A stretch of DNA of 64,000 bases. Origin: UBA1413 sp964552955. GTDB lineage: Bacteria; Bacteroidota; Bacteroidia; Bacteroidales; Prolixibacteraceae. This document shows positions 42,544 to 51,107 of the stretch, one piece after another. The stretch covers positions 1 to 64,000 of the forward strand of contig CAZKIU010000015.1 in the NCBI GenBank assembly GCA_964552955.1, written 5' to 3'. Each line of letters begins with the position of its first letter. The stretch's first letter is position 1. Both the position numbers and the translations under genes were made by a program. The notes below the pieces were generated by a model that ran no database searches, had not been told where the DNA came from, and was given only the letters and a program-made list of their open reading frames with translations.

Positions 42544-43723
42544 GTTTCTGGCTCTCCTTCCAGATCTGGAACTTGAGAATGGTTTTGTTGCCGTCATTGG
42601 CATCGGTGAAAACAGTCCCCAGTTTCTGCCTGACGGCAACAGCGTCTCCCTTTTTGACCACCACATCGACCAGGTTGGAATAAACGGTCAGGTAAGGACC
42701 ATGGCGTAGGATGACGGCCATGTTGCCCCCGGTGATCCCGAAGACCCGGCTTACCTCCCCCTTGAAGACCGCCCGGGCCTGGGTGCCCTGTTCCGTGGTG
42801 ATGTTGACCCCGTTGTTATTGACCGTCACATTGGTTAATACCGGATGGGGATGGATACCGAATTTCTCGGTAATGACGCCCCGTTCCACGGGCCAGGGAA
42901 TCCTCCGTTTGTTCTGCTCGAAATCTGATCCTGCCAGCTTCTGCTCAGGAGTCATGGCCAGGCCCTCCTTGCCCGTGGCGGTGGTCTTGCGTGCCTCCTC
43001 CTCTATGATCCGCTGGATCTCTTTTTCCAGTTGCTGTTCAACGCGGCGCTGCTGAGCCAGCTTATTGCGCAGATCATTTTTCTGCTGCTGTAACTCCCGG
43101 GCGATGGTGTTCTGCCGGTTTTTCTGCTCAGCCAGGCGGCGGCTTTCAGCCACCTGGGCCGTCATCACCGTGGAGCGGGCTTGCTGTTGGTTCTCCAGGT
43201 CCATCGTCTTTCGCGACAATATCGCCTGAATAGAGGCGATGGTCTCAGCCTGCCGGCGGCGGTAATCAGCATATTGCCTCACATAGGCCAGCCGGCGGTA
43301 CGCCTGGTTAAAACTGTCGGCGGTAAGAAAAAAAAGAAGCTTGTCATAGGCATGGCGGTTCTTCCATGCAAAACGCACCATCATGGCATACTCCTCCCTG
43401 ATCTTTTCCAGGTCAGCAGTAAGCATCTGCACGACAGTCGTATTATCATCGATCAGCCCCTGAAGCAGGGATACCTCCGTGGCCATGGTGTTGATGAGCT
43501 GGTTACGCTGATCGATCTGACTGCTGAGCAGCCTCAGCTTGCCCAGGGTAGCCTTCTGATTCTGGTCTACCTTACCCAGGAGCTCGTTGGTATACCTGAT
43601 CTCTTCGGCTGCCGACTCCTTCTTCTTGCGCAGCTCCTCGAGCGACTGCGCGTGACCTCCCACCCCACCAAGCAGCAGCCACAAGAGGAGAAGAAATGAC
43701 GGTATGAGACGCTTAAAAACCAT
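42515..43723 (-). CDS. EnvC-like murein hydrolase activator (degenerate M23/LytM domain)
   Basis: Secreted protein of 402 residues with a signal peptide (about 1-25), a long coiled coil (about 28-250) and a C-terminal LytM-type fold. The zinc ligands of active M23 peptidases are missing: HxxxD reads NNGVN (Asn303, Asn307), the later HxH region reads HGPYLTVYSNL (Asn350 replaces the last His) and LHFEI reads LKFQI (Lys384). Such a coiled coil plus degenerate LytM is the EnvC pattern, in which the protein activates an amidase rather than cutting itself. It is the last gene of the dut-TPR-DUF4292 operon. The partner amidase is not in the window. Confidence 0.88.
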   Translation of the reverse strand: MVFKRLIPSFLLLLWLLLGGVGGHAQSLEELRKKKESAAEEIRYTNELLGKVDQNQKATLGKLRLLSSQIDQRNQLINTMATEVSLLQGLIDDNTTVVQMLTADLEKIREEYAMMVRFAWKNRHAYDKLLFFLTADSFNQAYRRLAYVRQYADYRRRQAETIASIQAILSRKTMDLENQQQARSTVMTAQVAESRRLAEQKNRQNTIARELQQQKNDLRNKLAQQRRVEQQLEKEIQRIIEEEARKTTATGKEGLAMTPEQKLAGSDFEQNKRRIPWPVERGVITEKFGIHPHPVLTNVTVNNNGVNITTEQGTQARAVFKGEVSRVFGITGGNMAVILRHGPYLTVYSNLVDVVVKKGDAVAVRQKLGTVFTDANDGNKTILKFQIWKESQKLNPEEWLAR

Positions 43724-43727
43724 TGCC

Positions 43728-44633
43728 CTAATTTAAGGAAACCCTTTCATACTTTTCAGGGATCTTCAGGGAAACAAATACACTGTCGTTTGTTGAAAAC
43801 CCGCTCATCCGGGCGTTGATGGCCAGCCGGGAGCCCGGAACCGATACCACCAGTCCCAGTGCACCCGGGTAATATTTGTTGCCCGTCAGTTCATAATCGC
43901 CAAAACGCATTTCTGCCTGCCGGGGGGTCTGTTTGTCTTCGAGGGTCATCTTTCGAATCACAATCAGTTCCGGGTCGAAGTAGAAGGTTTGAACCACCTG
44001 AGGTTCTTCCTTCCGGCGCATATAGCGTTCAACGCGCTCATCCTTCCCCTTCTCCTCCAGTTTGGCCAGTTTAGAGGCCTCCTCAGGCTGAAGCACGTAC
44101 ATCCCCTCCTCAATGCGGGTCGAATATTCGCGCAACGCCCTGGCGTTATCGAAAAGGGAGAAGATATTGGCCGAAATGACGGCCTGGACGGCCTGAAAAT
44201 CGAGGGAGATCCCCATCATGCGGCTGAAGGGTTCATAACCCCCGGCATACCATGACTTGTCGAAATAATTGACATAGACGACGCTGTCGGGGGTAAGCAT
44301 GATCCGGGCCACCAGGAGGTTGAGCTTGGACACCGAGAACAGAACCGACTGATCCTTCACGGCCTGTATCCCGGCCCGGAAGGTAGTCCGGCTTTCCCCG
44401 TTCTCCACTTCAATGTTGATTTTCTTAATGGTAAAAGTGGTATAATCGAAACTGTTGTCGAGGGCCTTTTTATAGAGTTTCACGGCACTGAGCGGCCTGA
44501 GCCTGGCCTCAGGGACCATCTCAGGGGTTTTGCAGGCCTGAAAAAGGGCGGCCATCACCATCACCCCAAGGAGAAGCAGGGGAAAACGTACCACAGGGCG
44601 CTTCACTTTACTCTTCAATAAATTTCTTCTCAC
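43728..44633 (-). CDS. DUF4292 domain lipoprotein
   Basis: Predicted lipoprotein of 301 residues with a basic N-terminus and lipobox AALFQAC (Cys34). The mature part contains SFDYTTFTIKKINIEVEN and FDKSWYAGGYEPFSRMMG, a pattern I recognise as DUF4292, found throughout Bacteroidota. The fold resembles LolA/LolB in general shape, so a lipoprotein-handling role is a possibility, not shown. The gene overlaps the end of the TPR gene by 26 bases and stops four bases before the EnvC-like gene, so all three are translationally coupled. Confidence 0.85.
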   Translation of the reverse strand: MRRNLLKSKVKRPVVRFPLLLLGVMVMAALFQACKTPEMVPEARLRPLSAVKLYKKALDNSFDYTTFTIKKINIEVENGESRTTFRAGIQAVKDQSVLFSVSKLNLLVARIMLTPDSVVYVNYFDKSWYAGGYEPFSRMMGISLDFQAVQAVISANIFSLFDNARALREYSTRIEEGMYVLQPEEASKLAKLEEKGKDERVERYMRRKEEPQVVQTFYFDPELIVIRKMTLEDKQTPRQAEMRFGDYELTGNKYYPGALGLVVSVPGSRLAINARMSGFSTNDSVFVSLKIPEKYERVSLN

Positions 44634-46356
44634 TGATCTTCTGTTTCAGCAGCTTCGATTCTGACCCCAGGTCGAGGGCTTTCTGCCATTGGGTCAGGGC
44701 CTCTTCCGTTTTTCCCAGCATGATGAGGATATCGCCGTAATGTTCTATCAGGGTAGGATTTTGCTCTTCAGAATGCGAGAGGGCCGTCTCCATGTAAAAG
44801 CGGGCCAGGGAGTAGTTTTTCTTTTTGAAGAGGACCCAGGCATAGGTATCGAGGTAAGTGGCATTATCGGGGAAATGCTCGATCACCTTGCCGCTGAGCC
44901 GTTCAGCCTTTTCCAGATCCCTGTTGGCCAGGGAGAGGTAATAGGCATAGTTGTTCATGGCGATGTAATTCTCCTGGTTGAAGGTGAGGGCCTCATCGAA
45001 GAGGGCAAAGGCCTCATCGAGCCGGTTCAGTTTATAGAGGGCTTCCCCCCTGAGAAACACCATCTGCCCCTGCAGCATCTTGTTGTCCACCACCAAGTTG
45101 AGCCCCTCTTCCACGATGGTGGCCGCCTCGTTGTAGCGTGACAGTTGCAGGGCGCCAATCGCCCTGAAGAAATAAAACTGGGCCTGGTTAGGGAAGAGTT
45201 CCAGGGCTTGTCCGCCATGGTCGAAGAGGGCCTGCCAGTCCATAAGATCATTATCGAGGTAGAGCAGTTGTTCCCAGATGGCAAAATCGTTGACCCCGCT
45301 TGCCAGCACTTTCAGCAGTTGTTCCCGGGCTTCCGGGCTCCGGTCATTGCGGATCAGGTACTCGGCATAAATGGAGTAAATCCGGTAGTCGCCTTCATAT
45401 TTCTCAGCCAGGAGCCTGATGAGTTCCTCATTCTGTTCTGGATGGAGGGGCATTTCGGCATTCTGGCCGGTATGAAGCAGGTAAAGCTGCAGTTTCGTCT
45501 CCAGGTCCACCCCATCGTTCCGGAAGCCATCGAGGGTATAATTCCAGGCTTTGGTGGTATCGCCCTCTTCGAGGTAAAAGGAAGCCAGGGAGAAGTTGAC
45601 AAATCCGTTGGTGGGATCCAGTTCGAGGATTTTCAGGTAATTTTTGAGGGCATTGGCCTTGTCGCCCTGTTCTTTGTACAGGTCGGCCAGCAAACCGTAA
45701 TAGCGGGGGTCGCCAGGATTGGAGGCGATCAGCCGGTTAACCTCTCCGAAAGCCTCCTTCACCCGGCCGGCTTCCAGGAGCATCTCCTGCTTGGCCATCG
45801 AAATCTGGTCGTTGATGCCGGTCTTTTTTTCCAGCTCGTTGAAAGCACGCAGGGCATCGTCGGTTTTTTTGGCTTTACCCAGCTCAATGGCTTTCATGTA
45901 AAGGTACTCCTCACTGTCGGGTTCCATTTTAGCCAGTTGGTCAAAGAGGGCGGCGGCTTCTGCATTTTTGCCCGTCTGCTGCCAGATGCGCGCCAGCAGC
46001 AACTTGTACCATTTATTGGAAGGATAGAGGGTGATGGCCTTCTCCAGGAGGAGGGAAGCACTGGTGAGGTCGTTGTTCATCAGGTGGAGGTTGGCCAGCT
46101 CATACATGGCTGCCGACGAGTTGGGATCAATCTCCAGGCAGGAAGAGAGCAGGGAGACGGCCTTCTGGGGGTTACCCACCATTTTCTGCTTGAGGGCTTC
46201 GATGAAGAGGTATTCAAACTGCTTTTTCTTCTCCCCGGAAACGGCATTCTGCAGGGAATCGCTCTCCTGGCTTTTCACGGCTGCCTTCCGGGGTGCCGAA
46301 CAGGAGGCCATGATCCCTACCAGCAGAACGGCGATCCATATACTTTTTTTTTCCAT
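44608..46356 (-). CDS. Tetratricopeptide repeat lipoprotein
   Basis: Predicted lipoprotein of 582 residues. The lipobox IMASC (Cys19) follows a short hydrophobic signal. About a dozen TPR-type helical hairpins cover the rest (for example ALKNYLKILELDPTNGFVNF, LYKLNRLDEAFALFDEALTF). Such proteins usually scaffold envelope complexes. It starts four bases after the dut stop, within an operon that continues with the DUF4292 and EnvC-like genes, so a joint role in envelope or cell-division maintenance is likely. No catalytic domain. Confidence 0.9.
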   Translation of the reverse strand: MEKKSIWIAVLLVGIMASCSAPRKAAVKSQESDSLQNAVSGEKKKQFEYLFIEALKQKMVGNPQKAVSLLSSCLEIDPNSSAAMYELANLHLMNNDLTSASLLLEKAITLYPSNKWYKLLLARIWQQTGKNAEAAALFDQLAKMEPDSEEYLYMKAIELGKAKKTDDALRAFNELEKKTGINDQISMAKQEMLLEAGRVKEAFGEVNRLIASNPGDPRYYGLLADLYKEQGDKANALKNYLKILELDPTNGFVNFSLASFYLEEGDTTKAWNYTLDGFRNDGVDLETKLQLYLLHTGQNAEMPLHPEQNEELIRLLAEKYEGDYRIYSIYAEYLIRNDRSPEAREQLLKVLASGVNDFAIWEQLLYLDNDLMDWQALFDHGGQALELFPNQAQFYFFRAIGALQLSRYNEAATIVEEGLNLVVDNKMLQGQMVFLRGEALYKLNRLDEAFALFDEALTFNQENYIAMNNYAYYLSLANRDLEKAERLSGKVIEHFPDNATYLDTYAWVLFKKKNYSLARFYMETALSHSEEQNPTLIEHYGDILIMLGKTEEALTQWQKALDLGSESKLLKQKISEKKFIEE

Positions 46357-46360
46357 GTGA

Positions 46361-46795
46361 TCAGTTTTTTCCGGTATGACCGAAACCCCCTTCGCCCCTG
46401 GCCGTCTGCGCCAGTTGTTCTGTCAGGGTCCATTCCACCTGCGCGTGAGAGGCCACTACCATCTGGCAGATACGGTCGCCATTGCGGATCGTAAAGGCTT
46501 CGGAGGAGAGATTGACCAGGATGACGCAAATCTCACCGCGGTAGTCGGCGTCGATGGTTCCGGGAGCATTCAGGACCGTGATCCCCTTCTGAAGGGCCAA
46601 TCCGCTGCGCGGCCTGATCTGGGCTTCGTACCCTACGGGAATCTCCACATAAAGGCCCGTGGGGATCAGTTTCCTTTCCAAAGGGTTCATAACCACCTCT
46701 TCCTGAAGAAAAGCCCTCAGGTCCATCCCCGCAGAATGGGGCGTCCCATAAGCCGGCAAGGGGTTCCCCGAAAGGTTAACAATCTTAACTTCCAT
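46361..46795 (-). CDS. dut: dUTP diphosphatase
   Basis: Trimeric enzyme that removes dUTP and provides dUMP for thymidylate. The 144-residue protein carries the dUTPase motifs: AGMDLRAFL, RSGLALQKGI, LNAPGTIDADYRGEI, NGDRICQMVV and the C-terminal EGGFGHTGK that closes the active site. First gene of the minus-strand operon, with a perfect -7 box (46816-46823) 20 bases ahead. Confidence 0.96.
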   Translation of the reverse strand: MEVKIVNLSGNPLPAYGTPHSAGMDLRAFLQEEVVMNPLERKLIPTGLYVEIPVGYEAQIRPRSGLALQKGITVLNAPGTIDADYRGEICVILVNLSSEAFTIRNGDRICQMVVASHAQVEWTLTEQLAQTARGEGGFGHTGKN

Positions 46796-46815
46796 AGAAT
46801 CATCTGTAAAAGGCG

Positions 46816-46823
46816 CAAAGATA
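46816..46823 (-). promoter_or_regulatory. -7 box for the dut operon
   Basis: TATCTTTG on the minus strand, a perfect match, 20 bases before the dut start. Confidence 0.6.
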
Positions 46824-47096
46824 GGGAAATCGCCTGAAAAGAAGGGGATATTAACAATTATTATAGATGTCAGTACCGTGCGTATGATGCAGCAAAATCG
46901 CTATCTTTATCCCATTATTCAGTTGTGAAACAGGATGACCTTTCATCTCAACCTCTACCACCATTTCGGCAAGGGTTTATTCGAGTGCTGGATGTGCTGA
47001 GCCGGCACGAGCCGGGGTATTCCATTGGGCGGAATCCCTCCTCTTACGCTACCACGCCCTGCTGTTTCCTGTTTTACTCACCACAATAATCACCAG
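46824..47096. other. Intergenic region between dut and the activase gene
   Basis: The dut-to-activase gap is about 300 bases (46796-47096). Besides the dut -7 box it contains a weak plus-strand box TATCTTTA (46902-46909, one mismatch), which may be the promoter of the activase-hypD unit. A GTG-started open frame of 55 codons (46925-47089) ends eight bases before the activase start. It has no recognisable features and is not called a gene. No repeat or structured RNA was seen. Confidence 0.5.
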
Positions 47097-47897
47097 ATGA
47101 CAGGCCTTATCTTTGATATCAAACGGTTTGCCGTCCACGACGGGCCGGGAATCCGAACGACGGTATTCCTGAAGGGGTGTCCCCTGCATTGCCGTTGGTG
47201 CCACAACCCGGAGGGGCAGAGTCAGACGCCTTGTATTTCAGAAAGGAAGGTTCATCTCGACGGCAGGGAATATGTGGAAGAGGAGGTCACAGGCCGGTGG
47301 GTGAGCGGTGCTGAGGTGATGGATGAGGTGATCAGGGAGCGGCTGGTCATGGAGGAGAGTGGGGGCGGGGTGACCTTCTCAGGAGGTGAACCCCTGATGC
47401 AGGCCGGATTTCTGACGGAATTGCTGGGCGCCTCCCGGAGAGAGGGATTACACACGACCGTCGATACTTCGGGATATGCCAGCCGCAGCGCTCTGGAGGC
47501 GGCAGCCCCGCTCACCGATCTGTTTCTTTACGACCTCAAGCTGATCGATGACGCGGCGCACCGGCGCCATACCGGATGCTCCAACGCTATGATCCTCTCT
47601 AATTTCAGGTGGCTGGCCTGTCAGGGAAAAACGCTGAGGGTGAGGATCCCTCTGATCAGGGGCCTCACGGCCACCCCAGAAAATACCAGGGCCATCGCCG
47701 GCTTCCTCCTTTCCTGTGGCACTCCCCTCCCCCAGATCGACCTGCTCCCCTACCACCGCACCGGCTCCCATAAATATGAGAAGCTGGGGATCCCCTGCCA
47801 TATGCCTCCGAAAGCGGCGGAACTCACCGCCACGGAGGTAGATGAAATTGCCGCTCTTTTCAGGGAGCAGGGATTTATGGTCAGAACAGGAGGGTAA
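47097..47897 (+). CDS. Glycyl radical enzyme activating protein (activase of the downstream HypD)
   Basis: Radical SAM enzyme that installs the glycyl radical in its partner. The 266-residue protein has the CxxxCxxC cluster motif as GCPLHCRWC (Cys28, Cys32, Cys35) and SAM-binding GGGVTFSGGEPLMQ. Many activases of this group have a ferredoxin-like insert with two extra [4Fe-4S] clusters after HNPE. Here the segment is short (GQSQTPCISERKVHLDGREY) and has only one cysteine, so the insert is absent. The ATG at 47097 fits the family; the frame extends 24 codons further upstream. The hypD gene follows after 106 bases. Confidence 0.9.
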   Translation: MTGLIFDIKRFAVHDGPGIRTTVFLKGCPLHCRWCHNPEGQSQTPCISERKVHLDGREYVEEEVTGRWVSGAEVMDEVIRERLVMEESGGGVTFSGGEPLMQAGFLTELLGASRREGLHTTVDTSGYASRSALEAAAPLTDLFLYDLKLIDDAAHRRHTGCSNAMILSNFRWLACQGKTLRVRIPLIRGLTATPENTRAIAGFLLSCGTPLPQIDLLPYHRTGSHKYEKLGIPCHMPPKAAELTATEVDEIAALFREQGFMVRTGG

Positions 47898-48003
47898 CCC
47901 TGGCCAATGCATGCCGTAAAAAAGTCCCGCAGAAAGGAGCTTCAGAGGATCAACAACAACGCATAACATATAGTTTATCTTACCTCATATCAACAACAAA
48001 GAG

Positions 48004-50373
48004 ATGATGACACCCAGGATACAAAAACTAAGAGAGGAGAGTTTAAATGCGGTGCCCCGGATATCGGCAGAGCGGGGGCTGCTGGTGACCCGTTTTTACA
48101 GGGATCACCTCTCCTTTGGTGATGCGGTGCCGGTACAGCGGGCCAAGGCCTTTCGTTATATATTGGAGAACAAGGAGATATGCATCAATGGCGGGGAGTT
48201 GGTGGTAGGAGAGCGGGGGCCTGCCCCCAAGGCGACGCCCACCTATCCGGAGATCAATGTGCACAGCCTTCAGGATCTGGAGATCCTTGACAGCCGGGAG
48301 AAGGTGTGGTTCCGTGTGGATGCGGCCACCCGGAAGGCTTTTGAGGAGGAGATCATTCCCTTCTGGAAGGGGCGTTCTAACCGCGACCGGATCATGGCGG
48401 CCATGGTGCCGGAGTGGAAGGAAGCCTATGCTGCCGGCATCTTCACGGAGTTCATGGAGCAGAGGGCCCCTGGGCATACCGTGGCGGGCGGAAAGATCTA
48501 CCATAAGGGTATGCTGGATATCATCGCCGATGTGGACCAGGCCATGGAGCAGCTCGATTTCCTTACAGATGTGCGGGCCCATGCCCGGCAGGAAGAGCTC
48601 AGGGCCATGCGGATAGCCGCTGAAGCTCTCATCGGTTACGCAGAGCGGCATGCGCGAAGGCTGGAGGAGATGGCACAAACGGAGGAAGAGGCCTCCCGCG
48701 CCGCTGAACTCCGCCACATGGCTGCCGTCTGCCGGCGGGTACCTGCCCATGCCCCCTCCTCCTTTCATGAAGCCCTCCAGTACTACTGGTTTGTCCATCT
48801 GGGGGTCATCACCGAACTTAACCCCTGGGATAGCTTCAACCCGGGGCGCCTCGACCAGCACCTGATGCCCTTCTATGAGAAGGAGATCCACCAGGGGACC
48901 CTCACCCGCGATCAGGCGGTAGAACTCCTCCAGTCGTTCTGGATCAAATTCAACAACCACCCTGCTCCCCCGAAGGTGGGGATCACCGCCCTCGAGAGCA
49001 ATACCTACACCGATTTTGCCTTGATCAACGTGGGAGGGGTCAAGGAGGACGGCTCCGACGGGGTCAATGAGATGAGTTATATTCTTTTGGAGGTCATCGA
49101 GGAGATGCGGCTATTACAGCCCAGTTCCATGGTGCAGTTGAGCAAGAAAAACCCCGACCGCTTCATCGACCGGGCCGTGAAGATTGTTAAAACAGGGTTC
49201 GGGCAGCCCTCTGTTTTCAACACCGACGCCATCATCCAGGAGCTCATGCGCCAGGGCAAGGAGATCACCGATGCCCGCAACGGGGGCGCCAGCGGATGCG
49301 TCGAAAGCGGCGCCTTTGGCACCGAAAGCTATATCCTCACCGGCTATTTCAACCTGCCCAAGATATTGGAGGTGACCCTTCACAATGGCGTCGACCCCCG
49401 CACCGGCCGGAAAATAGGGCTTTCAACGGGCGAACCGGAAACCCTCACCTCATGGGAAAAACTGATGGAGGCTTTCCGGCGGCAGGTGAACCACTTCGCC
49501 GGCATCAAGATCAGAGGCAGTAACCACATCGAATCGATTTTCATGGAGCATGTTCCCACGCCATTTCTGTCGCTGATCATCGACGACTGTGTGGCGCGGG
49601 GTACCGATTACCTCTGTGGGGGAGCCCGTTACAATACCAATTACATCCAGGGGGTGGGCCTGGGCACCCTCACCGACAGCCTGACGGCCCTTCAAAAGGT
49701 AGTCTTCGGGGAGGGTGCGATGCCCCTGGCACAGTTCAGGGATGCCCTGGCGGCCGATTTCGAAGGCCATGAGGAGCTTCGTTACCGGCTGGTGTACAAA
49801 ATGCCCAAATATGGGAACGACGACCCGGAGGCGGACCATCATCTTTCAGAAGCTTTCGAAATCTATTACCAGGCGGTCAACGGCCATACCTCCCCGCGGG
49901 GGGCGACCTACAGGATCAACTTGCTGCCCACCACCTGCCATATCTACTTCGGGAGTGTCCTGGGAGCCAGTGCCGACGGCAGAAAGGCCGGCCAGCCTGT
50001 ATCAGAGGGGATCTCCCCCGTTCAGGGGGCCGACACCCGGGGCCCCTCGGCCGTCATCCGGTCGGCAGCCAAAATAGACCACCTCCGCACCGGAGGAACC
50101 CTGCTGAACCAGAAATTCACCCCCTCCTTTTTCAACGATGATGAAGCCATCAGAAAGGTATCACAACTGGTGCGCAGCTATTTCAGGATGGATGGGCATC
50201 ATATCCAGTTCAACGTGGTGGACGCCGCCACCCTGCGCGATGCCCGGAAGCATCCCGAAAATTACCGCGACCTCATCGTGAGAGTGGCCGGCTACAGCGA
50301 TTACTTCAACGACCTGGGGGCTGACCTCCAGGAGGAGATCATCCACCGCACCGAACACGGAACCGTGGAATGA
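48004..50373 (+). CDS. hypD: Glycyl radical enzyme, trans-4-hydroxy-L-proline dehydratase (HypD)
   Basis: Dehydrates trans-4-hydroxyproline to pyrroline-5-carboxylate by a radical mechanism. The 789-residue protein has the glycyl radical motif RVAGYSDYF (Gly763) and active-site SGCVESG (Cys432, Glu434). Comparison by memory with the Clostridioides difficile HypD shows a constant offset of two at key residues: Cys432/434, Glu434/436, Asp276/278, His158/160 and Thr643/645. The substrate-contact segments GIFTEFMEQRAPGHTV, ELNPWDSFNPGRLDQ and LLPTTCHIYFG are all present. This is stronger than a generic pyruvate formate-lyase call. The start could be either of two adjacent ATGs. No proC is nearby. 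Oxygen-sensitive, so used under anaerobic conditions. Confidence 0.92.
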   Translation: MMTPRIQKLREESLNAVPRISAERGLLVTRFYRDHLSFGDAVPVQRAKAFRYILENKEICINGGELVVGERGPAPKATPTYPEINVHSLQDLEILDSREKVWFRVDAATRKAFEEEIIPFWKGRSNRDRIMAAMVPEWKEAYAAGIFTEFMEQRAPGHTVAGGKIYHKGMLDIIADVDQAMEQLDFLTDVRAHARQEELRAMRIAAEALIGYAERHARRLEEMAQTEEEASRAAELRHMAAVCRRVPAHAPSSFHEALQYYWFVHLGVITELNPWDSFNPGRLDQHLMPFYEKEIHQGTLTRDQAVELLQSFWIKFNNHPAPPKVGITALESNTYTDFALINVGGVKEDGSDGVNEMSYILLEVIEEMRLLQPSSMVQLSKKNPDRFIDRAVKIVKTGFGQPSVFNTDAIIQELMRQGKEITDARNGGASGCVESGAFGTESYILTGYFNLPKILEVTLHNGVDPRTGRKIGLSTGEPETLTSWEKLMEAFRRQVNHFAGIKIRGSNHIESIFMEHVPTPFLSLIIDDCVARGTDYLCGGARYNTNYIQGVGLGTLTDSLTALQKVVFGEGAMPLAQFRDALAADFEGHEELRYRLVYKMPKYGNDDPEADHHLSEAFEIYYQAVNGHTSPRGATYRINLLPTTCHIYFGSVLGASADGRKAGQPVSEGISPVQGADTRGPSAVIRSAAKIDHLRTGGTLLNQKFTPSFFNDDEAIRKVSQLVRSYFRMDGHHIQFNVVDAATLRDARKHPENYRDLIVRVAGYSDYFNDLGADLQEEIIHRTEHGTVE

Positions 50374-50513
50374 CCCCCCTGACCGGGTACCTGCAATCTA
50401 TTACTGCTCTGACGTTAACCGGCTTGTAGCACTGTAGGCCCGATCCTCAGGTAGGGATCCCAGATTCTGTGAAGCGCTGTGATCTCTTCCCGCAGTGCAT
50501 GGAGTGAACCATT

Positions 50514-50542
50514 TTTGATGGATGTATATTTGACTACTTTTG
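50514..50542 (+). promoter_or_regulatory. -33/-7 promoter upstream of the 50557 gene
   Basis: TTTG (50514-50517), a 17-base spacer and TACTTTTG (50535-50542, perfect TAnnTTTG). This is the best complete -33/-7 promoter in the window. It lies inside a longer open frame, which supports the start at 50557. Confidence 0.65.
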
Positions 50543-50556
50543 CACAAATTTCCCAC

Positions 50557-51105
50557 ATGAAGGTGATGCTACGCATATTAGTACTGGTCATGGCCCCCCT
50601 GGCCGCTTCGGCAGCCCCTGCCAAGGGGCTCGATGGCCATTCCATCGCCGGCCTTCTGATGGCCCTGACCCTGCCCATAGCCCTCTATTTCTTCATCCGC
50701 TGGCTCAAAAACCGGGGCAAAACCCCTTCAGGAAAAATAAAGAGCGCCCAAAAGAGAAAATACACCATCGCCCTGGAGAAAAATAAACTGTACTATCCTG
50801 ATTATCTTCTTCTCAAGGTCACCAACAGTGGAAATTGTGATGTCGACCTCGACCGCCCCCTCCTGACCTTCAGCAATATATGGTTGAAGCGCAACTTCCG
50901 GATCAAGGGGACTAACCTCTACCATTTTTACCCTGTACTCCTGGAGCCAGGTAAAACGCATGAATTCACCATTGATCTGGCCCCATTTTACCGTTATGAC
51001 CGCCGGCTGATAAGATTTCCCAGGGTAACGGTATCGGTCCGTGAGGTCGGGTCCAGGCGGGCGGTCTCACAAAGTGTGATGCTCCGGAAAACCCTGTTAC
51101 GCTGA
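50557..51105 (+). CDS. Hypothetical membrane-anchored protein
   Basis: Protein of 182 residues with a signal-like N-terminus (LRILVLVMAPLAASAAPA) and a second membrane segment (IAGLLMALTLPIALYFFIRWLK). A beta-rich tail follows, with YPDYLLLKVTNSGNCDVDLDRP, LEPGKTHEFTID and RFPRVTVSV, resembling an immunoglobulin-like domain. I do not recognise a family. The pullulanase gene begins three bases after its stop, so the two are probably co-transcribed. The start at 50557 lies 14 bases after a complete promoter; a longer frame upstream is rejected. Function unknown. Confidence 0.75.
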   Translation: MKVMLRILVLVMAPLAASAAPAKGLDGHSIAGLLMALTLPIALYFFIRWLKNRGKTPSGKIKSAQKRKYTIALEKNKLYYPDYLLLKVTNSGNCDVDLDRPLLTFSNIWLKRNFRIKGTNLYHFYPVLLEPGKTHEFTIDLAPFYRYDRRLIRFPRVTVSVREVGSRRAVSQSVMLRKTLLR

Positions 51106-51107
51106 CC

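Noticed and set aside
46925..47089. Small GTG-started open frame ahead of the activase gene
   Set aside because: Only 54 residues, no recognisable pattern, no ribosome site and no hydrophobic segment. It ends eight bases before the activase start, so coupling is possible but unsupported.
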